NCBI RefSeq assembly: GCF_030272615.1
Contig: NC_081414.1
Span: 527,167,137-527,231,136 of the forward strand
Direction of reading: 5' to 3'
Origin: Cryptomeria japonica
Lineage: Eukaryota > Streptophyta > Pinopsida > Cupressales > Cupressaceae
Length of the DNA: 64,000 nucleotides
The notes beneath the pieces were generated by a model. The model was given only the letters and a program-made list of their open reading frames with translations, had not been told where the DNA came from and did not search any database. The position numbers and the translations under genes were made by a program. Shown one piece after another: positions 47,201-57,420 of this stretch (position 1 is the stretch's first letter; the number at the start of each line of letters is the position of its first letter).

Positions 47201-48539
47201 TCTTGGTGGAAGAGTTACATTACTTAGCCTATGATTCTCCTGAGACCCAAATAGTATGTGCTATTATTGGACATGACTCATCCCAATACAACCACATCTA
47301 CTCTTATCTACGAGACCAAATTATCCTTGAAAATCTTACTCGTAATGAGAAAAGAAACCTAACTCGAAACGCTTCACGATATGTTATTATTTCTAACAAT
47401 CCATTTAGATGAGGTTTGGATGGTACATTGCTTAGGTGTCTAGAAACTAAAGAAGCTAAACATGCATTATCGGAAGTTCATGAAGGTATTTGTGGATCTC
47501 ATTCGCATGGTCTTACTTTAGCTCAGAAACTACTACCGACTGGCTAATACTGGCCAGCCATGGAGAAAGATGCTATTAAATTTTCTAAGACCTGTGAGAA
47601 ATGTCAGCTACATGGAAATCTCATACATGCTCCAGCAAGGGATCTTATACCCTTCACTACACATTGGCCTTTTCAGCAATGGGCCTTTGATCTCATTGGT
47701 CAGATATATCCTGCTTCATCTAACAAACATAAATTCATCATAACTGCCACTGAGTATTTCACTAAGTGGGTAGAATTGGTTCCGCTCATCAAAGCAGCCG
47801 GTAAACAAGTAGCTCTCTTCATCTTAAACTATATCATCTGTAGGTATGGGATACCTTCGTCCATTGTGATTGATAATGGAGGACAGTTTAAGAATAAAGA
47901 TTTGGATGAGCTCTGTGAGAAATTCAAAATAAACAACACTGGTCATCAGTATATTACCCTCAAGGTAATGGACAAGCCGAGGCATCTAACAAAAACCTAC
48001 TGACTATCTTGTACATAACAATGAACAAATCTGGGAAGGATTGACATTTGCAACTCAATCTTGCACTATGGGCTTACAAAACAAGTATCAGAACACCTAC
48101 TAGGGCTACACCTTTTTCTTTGGTGTATGGGTTCGAAGCAGTACTACCTATTGAAGTGGAAATACCATCTCTAAGAGTTTCTTTGCAAGGTCTTGTTATT
48201 GATGAAGATCATAGAATATCTAGATTGCAAGAACTCGAATTGCTGGATGAGCGTTGACAAGTGGCGTTTGATCATCTCTGAGTGTATCAAAAGAGAATGT
48301 CCAGAGGATATAAAAAGAAGGTTAGACAAAGAGAATTTCAGGTTGGTGACCTAGTTCTGAGAGAAAATCCTAAAAATCAACACTTTTGAGACAACAAAGG
48401 GAAGTTTGAACCCAATTGGCTGGGTCCCTATATCATTACTGCAGTATTCGGCTTTGGTGCCTATCAACTCTCAAATTCAGAAGGAGAACAACTCCATGAA
48501 TCGATTAACACCATCCACTTGAAGAAATTTTTTGCTTAG
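47201..48539 (+). pseudogene. Tat1 integrase
   Basis: The HHCC zinc finger runs EVHEGICGSHSHG to CEKCQLHG (about 47475-47615). The catalytic core shows WAFDLIGQIYPASSN, TEYFTKWVELVPL and IVIDNGGQFKNKDLDE. Past a frame break at about 48000 come LALWAYKTSIRTPT and FSLVYGFEAVLPIEVEIPSL. The post-integrase part ends NWLGPYIITAVFG-type and HLKKFFA-stop at 48539. Stops occur near 47410 (R-stop-GLDG, expected Arg) and 47545 (G-stop-YWPAM). Confidence 0.9.
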
Positions 48540-50954
48540 CATTCTCTATGCCATCAACATGTACAACTGAAAAAAGTCCTGAAGAAATCCTAAAAATCGG
48601 AAAAAGTCCTGAAAAATAAAATAAAAATAAGAAAAATCATAAAAAAAAAGAAAAAAAAGAAAAAAAAAGAAAAAATATAAAGAGAGAAAATGCCCTGGTG
48701 AAAACCTGGTAAACACGCACCTTGGTAAAAAAAAGGAATCTCTGCCAAGCAGGTGAAAACCTGGTAAACAGGCGCCTCTTGTGCTCGAGCGCTCCATCTA
48801 TCAATGCAACGTTGGCATTCCCGCTTTCATGCATCTTTGCTTTTGCTTGTACATATATTTCAGTCACGTTTGTGACATCCTGGTTCGTTGGAACCTTCAT
48901 GGCTTGAAACTGATCAACGTCTTAGGTCAATCGACATACACATTACATATCCTAAGCAGTGTCAACCAAGTCATCTTTCCGTCAGTGAATCATGGTCATC
49001 CACTTTGAGTCAGTCACCTGTCTCCTAACAACCAAAGAGTTTTATCGCTGAGTACACAAGCAAAACAACATAATAGAAAACAATCACTAAACAGTTTGAG
49101 CTATGAATTGAATTTTTTTCTTTGCATGCTATCTTTTATATTCGTTTTTGATTATTGTCCCTCTGAGTAACTCGAGGAAGTCTATTGTGACTAAGAGGAG
49201 CAAGGATTGGGGGCATAATATTTTCTTTGATTTCTGCTTGTAGGAATGATCCCAATGATCTGGAAACATCTAAATTAGCTGGGTGTCTATGATAAGAGAA
49301 TTCACATAAAGGTGAAATAGACATACCTCGACTCCACTTATTTGTATGCTATAGGGAGGTCCACATCATTTCTTTGTTTGTTTTGAGGGAATTTCTTTAT
49401 GATGCAATTCGGGTCCTTGCGAAATTTGTCCAAGGATATGAACGAAAAAAAAGGGTCATTGCGGACAAGATAATTAATATTGCACATTGAAAAAGAAATG
49501 AACTCTAACCTGCCTGTTGTGTTCGTCATGCTCAGTGATGAATCTTAAGCATTTTAAATCCAGTGGCTAGGTTTAGGTTGCATTTTGCATATCATTCTGC
49601 ATTTTTTGTGAATTTAGAGTGATTTCGGTATGATAATAATCTCTTTATCTTCTGAATGAGGGCTAAAAGTATCATCATTTCTTATGCTAAGTGGTCTCTT
49701 TATCATCATTTCTTCGATTGAGTACTTGTGTTTTTGAGATGTTTAGCTGCATACATAAACATTTAATATAGATTCATACATTTCATTATTCACTCATCTG
49801 CATTCATCTTATTGCATAGAAAATAAAAATTTGCATTTCATATTACTCATTACACATTCATCTATTTGCATATGAAAAGAAACAAAAATAGACATCCATA
49901 TTCATTTGCATTACATACTGAAAAGATATGCATACATATAGAATAAAGCATATAGAACAACATCTCATAATCAATCAATACAAGTACGATGAAATCAAAT
50001 CAAGCACTCGCAAATCAGTTGTTCTGAGTCCATTTTCGGGATCAAAATCGAAATCTGACGTCAATTCTCTCATCGAAATTTCACGACGTTGACCACTTAG
50101 CACTTTCATCCTCAAGTCAATTTTTTGAATCATTTTTCACTCAATTTCTCATTAATCATCAATACTAATCTTTGTGCTCAAGTCATTATCATTGCCAACA
50201 ATTGCCTAAAATCATGTACCCCGCTATCTTTCGATTTCGCTCCCGAGGGGGCATACTCGTGACCTTATGACCTCACATCTCACATGTCAATTTTTTTTTT
50301 TTTTAACCTTCATCAAAAGTAGAGCAAATTCTTTTCAACAAAACAAAATCAATCAAATTCTTATTGCTAAGAGGCATCTCACCTTTATTGCTTCACATCA
50401 AGTTGAGATCTCTCGATCATCTGAATTGAATCAATCGCTAGGGGCATATCAGTTTCAACGCTTCAAATCAAGTAGATATTTGTCTTCATCCGAATCAGTC
50501 TCTTAACATTAATCAATTTCATTGCTTTTTATCAAGCTGATTATTCGTTTAAACTCAATCAAAAGTTTAAAGAGTATCTTCGATCACATGATAAATCTAA
50601 GTAGGTGTTCAGTTTCATCGCATCAAATCAAGCTGGATAGTTTATTTTTCGCTCATTGTATCTTGATCAATCAAGTTCAAGATCGATTTTTATCTTCGCT
50701 CACTGTGTCTAGATCAGTAAGATCTGCTTCTTGATCAATCAAGTTCAAGTTCGATATCTTTCGTTTTCTATCATTCCTTAGTTCAATCAAGTTCAAGATC
50801 GGTATCACTTTAATTATACTTTATTCAGCTTCATCATTTTGAATCAAGCTAAACACCTTGCTCTTCATCTGGTTCATGATCAATCAAGTTCAGAACTGGC
50901 ATCTCCTAGACATCACATATTCTTTGAACCAACGCACTGCTCATACATTAATTC
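48540..50954 (+). other. Tat1 3' untranslated region with repeats
   Basis: No gene. An A-rich stretch (about 48630-48680) precedes two copies of GTGAAAACCTGGTAAACA followed by CGC (about 48699 and 48751). From about 50390 to 50900, units containing ATCAATCAAGTTCAAG and GATCGATATCT-like words recur at irregular 60-90-bp spacing. Open frames here are not supported. Confidence 0.6.
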
Positions 50955-50967
50955 AAAGAGGGACAAA
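50955..50967 (+). promoter_or_regulatory. Tat1 polypurine tract
   Basis: AAAGAGGGACAAA directly precedes the 3' LTR (TGTAATACCC at 50968). Confidence 0.85.
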
Positions 50968-52005
50968 TGTAATACCCTAAAAATGGTCATCTAAACCATG
51001 GGCCCCTAATCTTGACAACATCACCAAGGTCCTAACCAAAGACAATTAAATCAATCTTGAGCACATAATTAATTCTTTAATCACCAAATATCACATGGCA
51101 AATCAATTACTCAATATTAATTAAATATTTATTTAAACATGCAAAAGGAATTAATTTATCACAAAAGAAGAATCAATCACAAAGCAAGAGTTGAATTGAA
51201 AATTAAACAAAAAGAATTGAATTGAGAGAGAAATCAAACTTGAGATATTATTTCTTTTTCTAAATTTAGAACTTGAAATCAGAAAAGCAATTAATTGAAT
51301 TATTGATTATTCTCTAAAATTGGAACTCAAAGCTTTTCAGAAAAAAAGAAGTTCAGTTGCATTGAAAAGAGTCTTTTCTTGAATAAATAAAAGAATTATC
51401 TATTTTTATCACAAATGCATGGAATTAATTTAATATTATTTCTAATGCAACTTGAACTTCTTATCTAAATACATTTCAATTAAACTCTAATTGGAATCTA
51501 TCTCAAGGTTAACTGAACCTGATTTCTCAATTATTTTCAATTAATCCTAAATTGAGCTTTTTTTATCTTCTCTCTTGTAATTCTCTATAAATTTAGCCTT
51601 CAACTCTCATTCCAATTTACCCCAAAATTTTTTGAGAACACGCTTGGAGATTATTATCACGCTAATTTTGCTCTGGAGTCATTAAAGATCATTGTGCTTT
51701 TTTAGATTATTTGCATCCATATTTAGTTTATCCATATTGCTTGAATTTGTTATTGCTTGAATTATTCATCCATATTGCATCCATATAGTTAATATCATAT
51801 AGATTAAATCCTTCATCTTGGTGTAGTCTAGTCACTGATATTGCTTATAAAAATCTGAGAGCAATCTTATACTCGCATCTTTTAGAAGGCAATTAGTCGC
51901 TTTGTTATAGTTTATTACTTATTGATTATTGATTTACTAACCATACATGTAATGGCTTAATTGAAGTGTTGTGCTTACAGCTACAGACCCTTTTTCACAC
52001 ACACA
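50968..52005 (+). repeat. Tat1 3' LTR
   Basis: 1,038 bp, TGTAATACCC to (CA)5. Relative to the 5' LTR it lacks about 100 bp (between ATTTATTTAA and CATGCAAAAGG) and has a small insertion near 51750 (TTGCTTGAAT repeated). TATAAAT lies at 51586-51592. Confidence 0.95.
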
Positions 52006-54044
52006 ACTGATGATGTCAAAATTGGAGTCTGTGATGTTGTGGTAGGTGGAGGCTAAGTAGATGTTGATGTCGTATTAGGAGGTTGAGTAGATGACGTACA
52101 TTCATCATCCTTTCCTTGTTCATATTTCTCCTTAGTGTCTTGTCCTGGTACTTCCCCAATAGAAACCCTAACAAGATGTACTTCTTCCAGTGGCACAACT
52201 CCTAATCCCTCCCTTACTCCAAAATTTGCTGCCTTTTTCAATAACTCAGCCTTTCGCATTTGTTCCTTGACTTGTTCCATAAGCTCCTCAGTGGTTGGCT
52301 CATGTTCAACAGGTTCATCTGGTTCTATGGGTGTGTTCTTTATAGAACTAGATCTTGTTCTCCAGGCATATTCTCTCTGTACCCTTGCTTGAGGATTATC
52401 AGTGGTTGATTCTTTTTGTTTTCCTTTTGAAGCACTCGGCCTAATCCTCAAATTTAGCCATTGTTTAGTTCTCTTTATGACATTTTGGGTTATTAAATCT
52501 ATATTTACATCTTAATGTCCCGACCATCTTATTTGGGAGAGGGGATTCTTATGAATTCCTTGCTCCCTTTATGTTTGGTCTAATAAATCACCATCGTCCC
52601 TCAATTCTTTAGGGAGATTTGTCTCTATTTCAAAATTTCTTATTTGTGGGATTGAGAGACTAGAATAATTTTTCTCTCTAACTTCAAAACTATCTTGGAG
52701 GTTGGCCCAAAAATCTTCTAACCTTAGTTTATGCCCATCATAAGATTTTGGCATCATTTGCTTCTGTTTTCCATATAGATCATAATGTTTCCAAGCATAA
52801 TTAAATTCTTTTAAATGCAATTCCTATAATTCTTGCTTGACCACCTTAGCTACTTGAATTTTTGAACAAGAAAAATAATCAATTGAAACAGAGAAATCCA
52901 TACGAGTTTTGTGTTTTGAAGACAACAATGACTGCAACCCAACCATCTGCCTTACATACTCCAAGAGTATCACACGGTCATTGCATTATCTAGGCAGCAA
53001 CATGAGATTCCCTATGAAGCCACTAACCCTGATGTACATAGAATGTTGATTCTGGGTGAACCAACATCCCCATTCCCTTGATATTGCCATTTCCTCTGGG
53101 CTTATTCTGTAACCCTCATCACCTGTGAGCTTTATAATAATAGGGAAGAGGAAGACATCATTTATCCCTTTTAAAATATACCTTTGCATTTCTTAGAGGG
53201 AGTTTGGTATAATACTCCCATACCTTTTTCTTCCCCTCTTCATCACCGAGTTGGCCCTTTGTATGTAGCCCTAGAAAGTTGCCTACCCGAGCAACTACCC
53301 AGATAACATAAGAAGTAAAGAAGAATTTTTTTTTTGGTGCACATCAACTAGTTGACCATGTATGTTATCCAATAATATTTGGGCCCAATAAAAATATTAT
53401 TTCCCAATCAAAATATTAGTCATATACTAAAACATGCAGGGGTGAAAATGTTGGCAATCTAGCTTACCGAATACCTTGCTCAACATGATTATCAGGTCAC
53501 ATTGCAGCTCTTTGAAATTGGCCCTTAGAATTTCACTAGCCTTTAGACTTATCTTTCTCTCATCTTCGAGTCAGTTTTCATTCATGTGTCTTTTACAGGA
53601 AGTGATATCGTTATCCCATACCTCCTCAGCTTCCTCCTCAGTAGTCAATAATACTTCATCCTTTGAAGGAATACCATGTATGAAACCAAGCATATCTATT
53701 GACAAATCTACTACTATTCTGCCTTTATCATCTATGCACTTCCTGGTGTCTATGTTATAGAACTGTGCAATAGTCATAATAAATTCAAGGGCTTGAACAT
53801 ATTGTGGAAAGATGGTTGCCTCCACTAGCCTCAACCTCTTGATCCTCCTATAAGGAGCATCCAACGTTGGCTTGTCCAACTCTATTTTGATATCCTCTAG
53901 TTCAATATGTCCCACTTCAGAATCGGTCACCCATTTGATCTGGTCTTCCAATTTGGAAGCATAAGTCTAACCTTGGTAGTGGTACTTCATGGTTGATGGT
54001 AGCTTTCCCAATTCCTTAACTTTCTTGCTGGAGGTTGGGTCCAT
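52006..54044 (-). pseudogene. Copy B of the unrecognised gene family, 5' part
   Basis: ATG 54044 (MDPTSSKKVKELGKLPSTM) opens a frame that runs to the gypsy insertion after QTPILTSS. It then rejoins at 37581 in frame once the element and one 5-bp target copy (14,429 nt) are removed. Total about 1,278 codons. Conserved pieces shared with copy A in the same order and similar spacing are LEFIMTIAQFYNIDTRK, a GRIVVDLSIDMLGF segment, a GQLVDVHQKKK-like segment, WFTQNQHSMYIRVSG, LLP, and DRVILLEYVRQM. The middle is charged and disordered (EPTTEELMEQVKEQMRKAEL, TSSTQPPNTT). Stops (about 53988, 53571, 53410, 53385, 52985, 52824, 52569, 52055) are mostly TAG/TAA at likely Gln codons. A run of nine A residues at about 53327-53335 carries a frame shift that is undone near 53170. 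Function unknown. Confidence 0.7.
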
Positions 54045-54075
54045 TTAATTACTCTAATCTGTAAGAAAGACCCAA
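54041..54075 (-). promoter_or_regulatory. 3' splice-site-like sequence before the copy B ATG
   Basis: On the minus strand TTTTTGGGTCTTTCTTACAG is followed by ATTAGAGTAATTAA and the ATG. The pyrimidine tract and CAG are a good plant acceptor. If used, copy B would be expressed from a spliced RNA with its first exon further upstream. No donor is assigned. Confidence 0.45.
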
Positions 54076-54109
54076 AAATTAGCCTATCACATAGTCAAAA
54101 TAACAATTT

Positions 54110-55160
54110 TATCACCCACTTCGAGACTCAGGGGTTTCAGGGTTGCAAGGTGGGAAAATCCTTCAAAAATAATTAACTTCAAAACTTCTGGGTCCCGAGG
54201 TTCCAAGGTAAGGATAAGCCAAAATGACCAAGCCAAGAACCCTAGGGTTTTGGGGTAAGATAAAACAAAATGGTCTTGAACTTTGGGGTTTCGGGGTAGG
54301 TTATTTGAAGCCCAATGGGATGGTTCAAAACTACAGGATTCTGGGGTTCCGAGGAGAAATAAAATAGTAGAGCTCGGAAGCCCAATTTTCTGGGGAGAAA
54401 GGTGTGGCCAAAGGGGAACAACTTCATAACTTTGGGGTTCCGAGTTTTTAATGGGAAAAACACAAGACTTCGGGATTCTAGGGACCCGAACCTAGGGCAT
54501 GCAAAAATGAGAAACAAAAAAAAAAAGAAAAAAAAGAAAAAGCCAAAGAAAATCTACATTAGAAAACTAAAAAATCTAAACAAAAAAACATGAGATGGAA
54601 GAAATCCACCAACTTGACGGGAGAAAACGTACGGAAGCTTGGCAACATAGAGGCACGAAGTTGGGAGGTCAGAGTTGGATAACTAGAAAGCTTGAATGCA
54701 CAAATGAGCTTAGAAAAGTTCATTCTCCCTATTTATACCCCCCCAATAAGTCGTCCATGTGATTACCTTAAACACGACCTCGGGAGTCTAGGGTTCTGGA
54801 CTTTCAAGGTGACAAACAACAAAATTAAACCACGAACACACCTCAGAACTTTGGGGTTTCAGGGTATGTTTCAACAATAACCAGGGCACCTCAGGACTCT
54901 GGGGTTCCGAGGTGGACACACAAAACAACTCCGGGATTCCGGAACTCTAAAGTATACAAACAAATAGGCAACAAAACATGAAGAACTTTGATTTTTGGGA
55001 TTTTGGGATTGCGAGGCTTCAAAAAAAAGGAACAGGGAAAGACCTCGAGATTACGGGGTCTAGACTAAAGACAGGAAACAAAAAGGTTACCTTGGGACTC
55101 CGGGGTAGAACTCGAAAAAAAGAAAAGAACACCTCAGGACTCTGGGGTCTTAAGGAAAAT
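54110..55160. repeat. G-rich interrupted-palindrome minisatellite
   Basis: About fifteen irregularly spaced copies of a 25-nt motif close to ACCTCGGGACTCTGGGG followed by TTCCGAGGT, separated by 20-60 bp of A-rich sequence (for example near 54190, 54277, 54330, 54425, 54468, 54778, 54843, 54890, 54928, 55042, 55092 and 55131). The ends (CCTCGG and CCGAGG) pair, so each copy could fold as a hairpin, and the GGGG runs could also form quadruplexes. Non-coding. Confidence 0.7.
54731..54737 (-). promoter_or_regulatory. TATA-box-like site upstream of copy B
   Basis: Minus strand GGGGGGTATAAATAGGGAG. It is a strong TATAAAT match about 690 bp upstream of the copy B ATG and inside the G-rich repeats. 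It could serve copy B or be part of an LTR of the neighbouring gypsy element. Confidence 0.4.
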
Positions 55161-56224
55161 AAAAGCAGAAAAAGAAAAGGAGAGGGGACCCATATTTTCA
55201 AGACAAAGAAATTGATGGGGTTAGGTATGCAGGGCATAATAAATGGCGACTATCTGGGAAAAATGACTCTAGGCATTTTAGAACTTCAGAAACTCTGATG
55301 TAACCTGACGCCTAAAGCCACTATCATTTAAAACAATGTATAAGAGCAAAAAGATGAGTGAACTAATGAAAAAACAACTAAGTCCATAATTGAACAAAAT
55401 CAACTCCTCAGTGTGTGCGCATGATTCATTACTCCATCATTCTTAATAATGAAGATAAACAAAGGAAATTGGGCCCAAGCTACATAGGTGAATTCAATGA
55501 ACGTGTTTCATGCAAGGTCATCCTAGGCATAGCTCTGCTGCCAATCGGGCATCTATAGCCCCGACAAAGATACCTTTGGCTCTTGTCAAGCAACGCTCCA
55601 TTGCCAGCCAAGCGTCCATAGCCCCGTTGGAGATTTATTGAAACACCCAAGTTTAGTTGCTGCAAGTGAATCATTTCTTTTCTCTTTCATTTTTGTTTTT
55701 AGATCATTTTTCACATCATAGAATATAGAACAAATATTTCTTCGTAACCTTTGAGCAACTTCTGATTTTTCACTTGGAAACAATTTCATCGGATATCTTA
55801 CAAAATTTTCTGATGTAACTTAGTGTGATGGTAGTTTTGAGTAATCGGGTTAGCCTTTTCCAATTGAGAGTCAAGAACTCAAATCATATTTAAACCATTA
55901 TACATCACCTTAGATGGGTGTAGACAAAGATTTCAAAATTAACCAGACAATAATAAAGTTGTAAAGAGCGAAGAGTCCAAGTCTCTCAAAATTTCCCAGC
56001 TTTTTATGCAAAGAACACCTATCCTTTAGATTCTTTGAGAATAAACATGTATCCCGACATAGCAAAACAAAACAAACAGAACAAGACAAAAAAACTGAAG
56101 AAAACAAAAAAAAAGGAAACAAACATGCAACAAAAGCAAAACTATGCAACCAATTGAAAAACTCAAACAAACAATAAAATAAAATAAAATGACTAAACTA
56201 CTATAGTACAAAAGATCTAGCTCC
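55161..56224 (-). other. Region between Tat2 integrase and copy B, unassigned
   Basis: No domain recognised. A minus-strand reading at about 55480-55790 (KLFPSEKSEVAQRLRRNICS, then NGALLDKSQRYLCRGYRCPI after a frame change) looks protein-like but has no motif I can name. Two similar ATAGCCCCG segments sit at about 55555 and 55620. A 3' LTR of Tat2 might be here, but there is no second copy to define it. Confidence 0.35.
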
Positions 56225-57420
56225 TCTGAGGTTTAATCAAAATAATGCTTAAGGAACTGACCATTGACGAGAAATGGTACAAGTTCTCCAGTCAAAGAGC
56301 TCAACCTAAAAGTGTTCTCTCCTAAAATTTCAACAATCTGGTAAGGACCTAATCACAACCTCTCAAACTTATGGTGATCACCCTTCTTTTCCTTGGCCTT
56401 GTCCCATAACAAAACCAAGTCAGAGATCCGGAAGGTTTTCACCTTGCCTCTTTTATCAAACCATCGCTTAACAACTACTTGATTCTTAGCAAAGTGTTGC
56501 AAGGTATTTATCATTTTCTCATCAAGTTTCAATAGATTCAGGAGGTGAACTTCTACCTAGTCCTCAATTTTAAGTTCTTTCCTTAGCTGGAGGACAGGTA
56601 TCTATAAATTGATCGGGAAAATAGGGTTTTGGCCATAAACAAGGTAGTATGGAGAAGTCCCTATGGCGGCTTTAACTCTGGTGTGATCAGCCCATAGGGC
56701 ATACCTCAATTGATTGTGCCGATCCCTGTGGTTCTTCTCTAGTAGATTTTTAATAACATCTAAAATATTCTTATTCATGGATTCAACTACTCCATTACCT
56801 TGTGGATAGTAATGAGATGAACATTTCAAGATCACCTTGTACTCATATGACCATTGCATTAATTGTTCCTAAAGTAAAAGTGGGGCCATTGTCACATACT
56901 AGAGCAAATGGCATACCAAACCTGGTGACGATGTAGTCATCAATGAATTTAAGAACAACTTTTGCAGTAGCATTCCTACATGCTATGGCCTCCGTCCATC
57001 GGGTACAATAATTTGTTGATGTGAGAATGAAATTGTGTCTTGTAGATGAATTAGGATTACGACATCAACAAAATCTAATGGCCATTGGGCAAATAGTCTT
57101 ACCTCGAACATTGGTTGGAGAGGCATGGCGAGATTCGTTTCTCTAGAAGTTGCAATTTGATAGGTATGGAAATGTATAACGTGTTCATGGGTATCTTAAA
57201 AAATGCTAGGCCAATAATAGCCCACTTTCAATATATGATGCACTGTAGCATCTACCGACCCATGACTTGTACCATATTTCCCATGAAATTCTTTGATCAT
57301 CTTACAAGCCTCTTGTAGATCTAGACATCTAAGATATATGCCTTTGTAATTCTTTCTATATAGTGTGGAATCTTTGATCATGTAATTACAACTTTTGAGC
57401 CTTAAAGCTCATCTTTGTGT
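56225..57420 (-). pseudogene. Tat2 integrase
   Basis: The zinc-finger side shows CKMIKEFHGKYGTSHG and GYYWPSIF (about 57195-57310). The core shows RWTEAIACRNATAKVV, FIDDYIVTRFGMPFALV and CDNGPTFT (about 56880-57010). After a frame change it reads KCSSHYYPQGNGVVESMNK and LRYALWADHTRVKAAIGTSP (56602-56859). The post-integrase part is FRISDLVLLWDKAKEKKGDH, LGPYQIVEILGENTFRLSSL and VNGQFLKHYF (about 56230-56450). A gypsy-type GPxQ/VNGRxLKHY tail is evident. Several stops and shifts. Confidence 0.85.

Larger units (their letters stand above)
37582..52005 (+). mobile_element. Tat-type Ty3/gypsy retrotransposon (Tat1), young but defective
   Basis: A 14.4-kb element: LTR 37582-38698, PBS 38703-38720, 2-kb leader, gag, protease with a G-patch, RT, RNase H, a second (archaeal-type) RNase H, integrase (to 48539), 2.4-kb 3' untranslated region, PPT 50955-50967, LTR 50968-52005. 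RT before integrase and the dual RNase H place it in the Tat group of plant Ty3/gypsy. The LTRs differ at about 3 positions in the first 170 bp plus a roughly 100-bp deletion in the 3' LTR, so it is much younger than the copia element. It is inserted antisense in copy B. About twenty in-frame stops make it non-autonomous. Confidence 0.93.

Noticed and set aside
48630-48680. A poly(A) tail marking a retroposed gene
   Set aside because: The A-rich run lies within the Tat1 3' untranslated region, is interrupted by G, and has no target duplication around it.
53570-53960. Assigning copies A and B to the plant mobile domain or another named plant transposon-protein family
   Set aside because: The general pattern (hydrophobic helix, T/D-x-T, G-x-x-V, I-P) is similar, but I could not match the diagnostic residues, so I left the family unnamed.
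55586-55790. A polypurine tract and 3' LTR start for Tat2 at GAAAGAGAAAAGAAATG (minus)
   Set aside because: The purine run is suggestive, but without a second LTR copy the border cannot be tested, and a protein-like frame crosses it.
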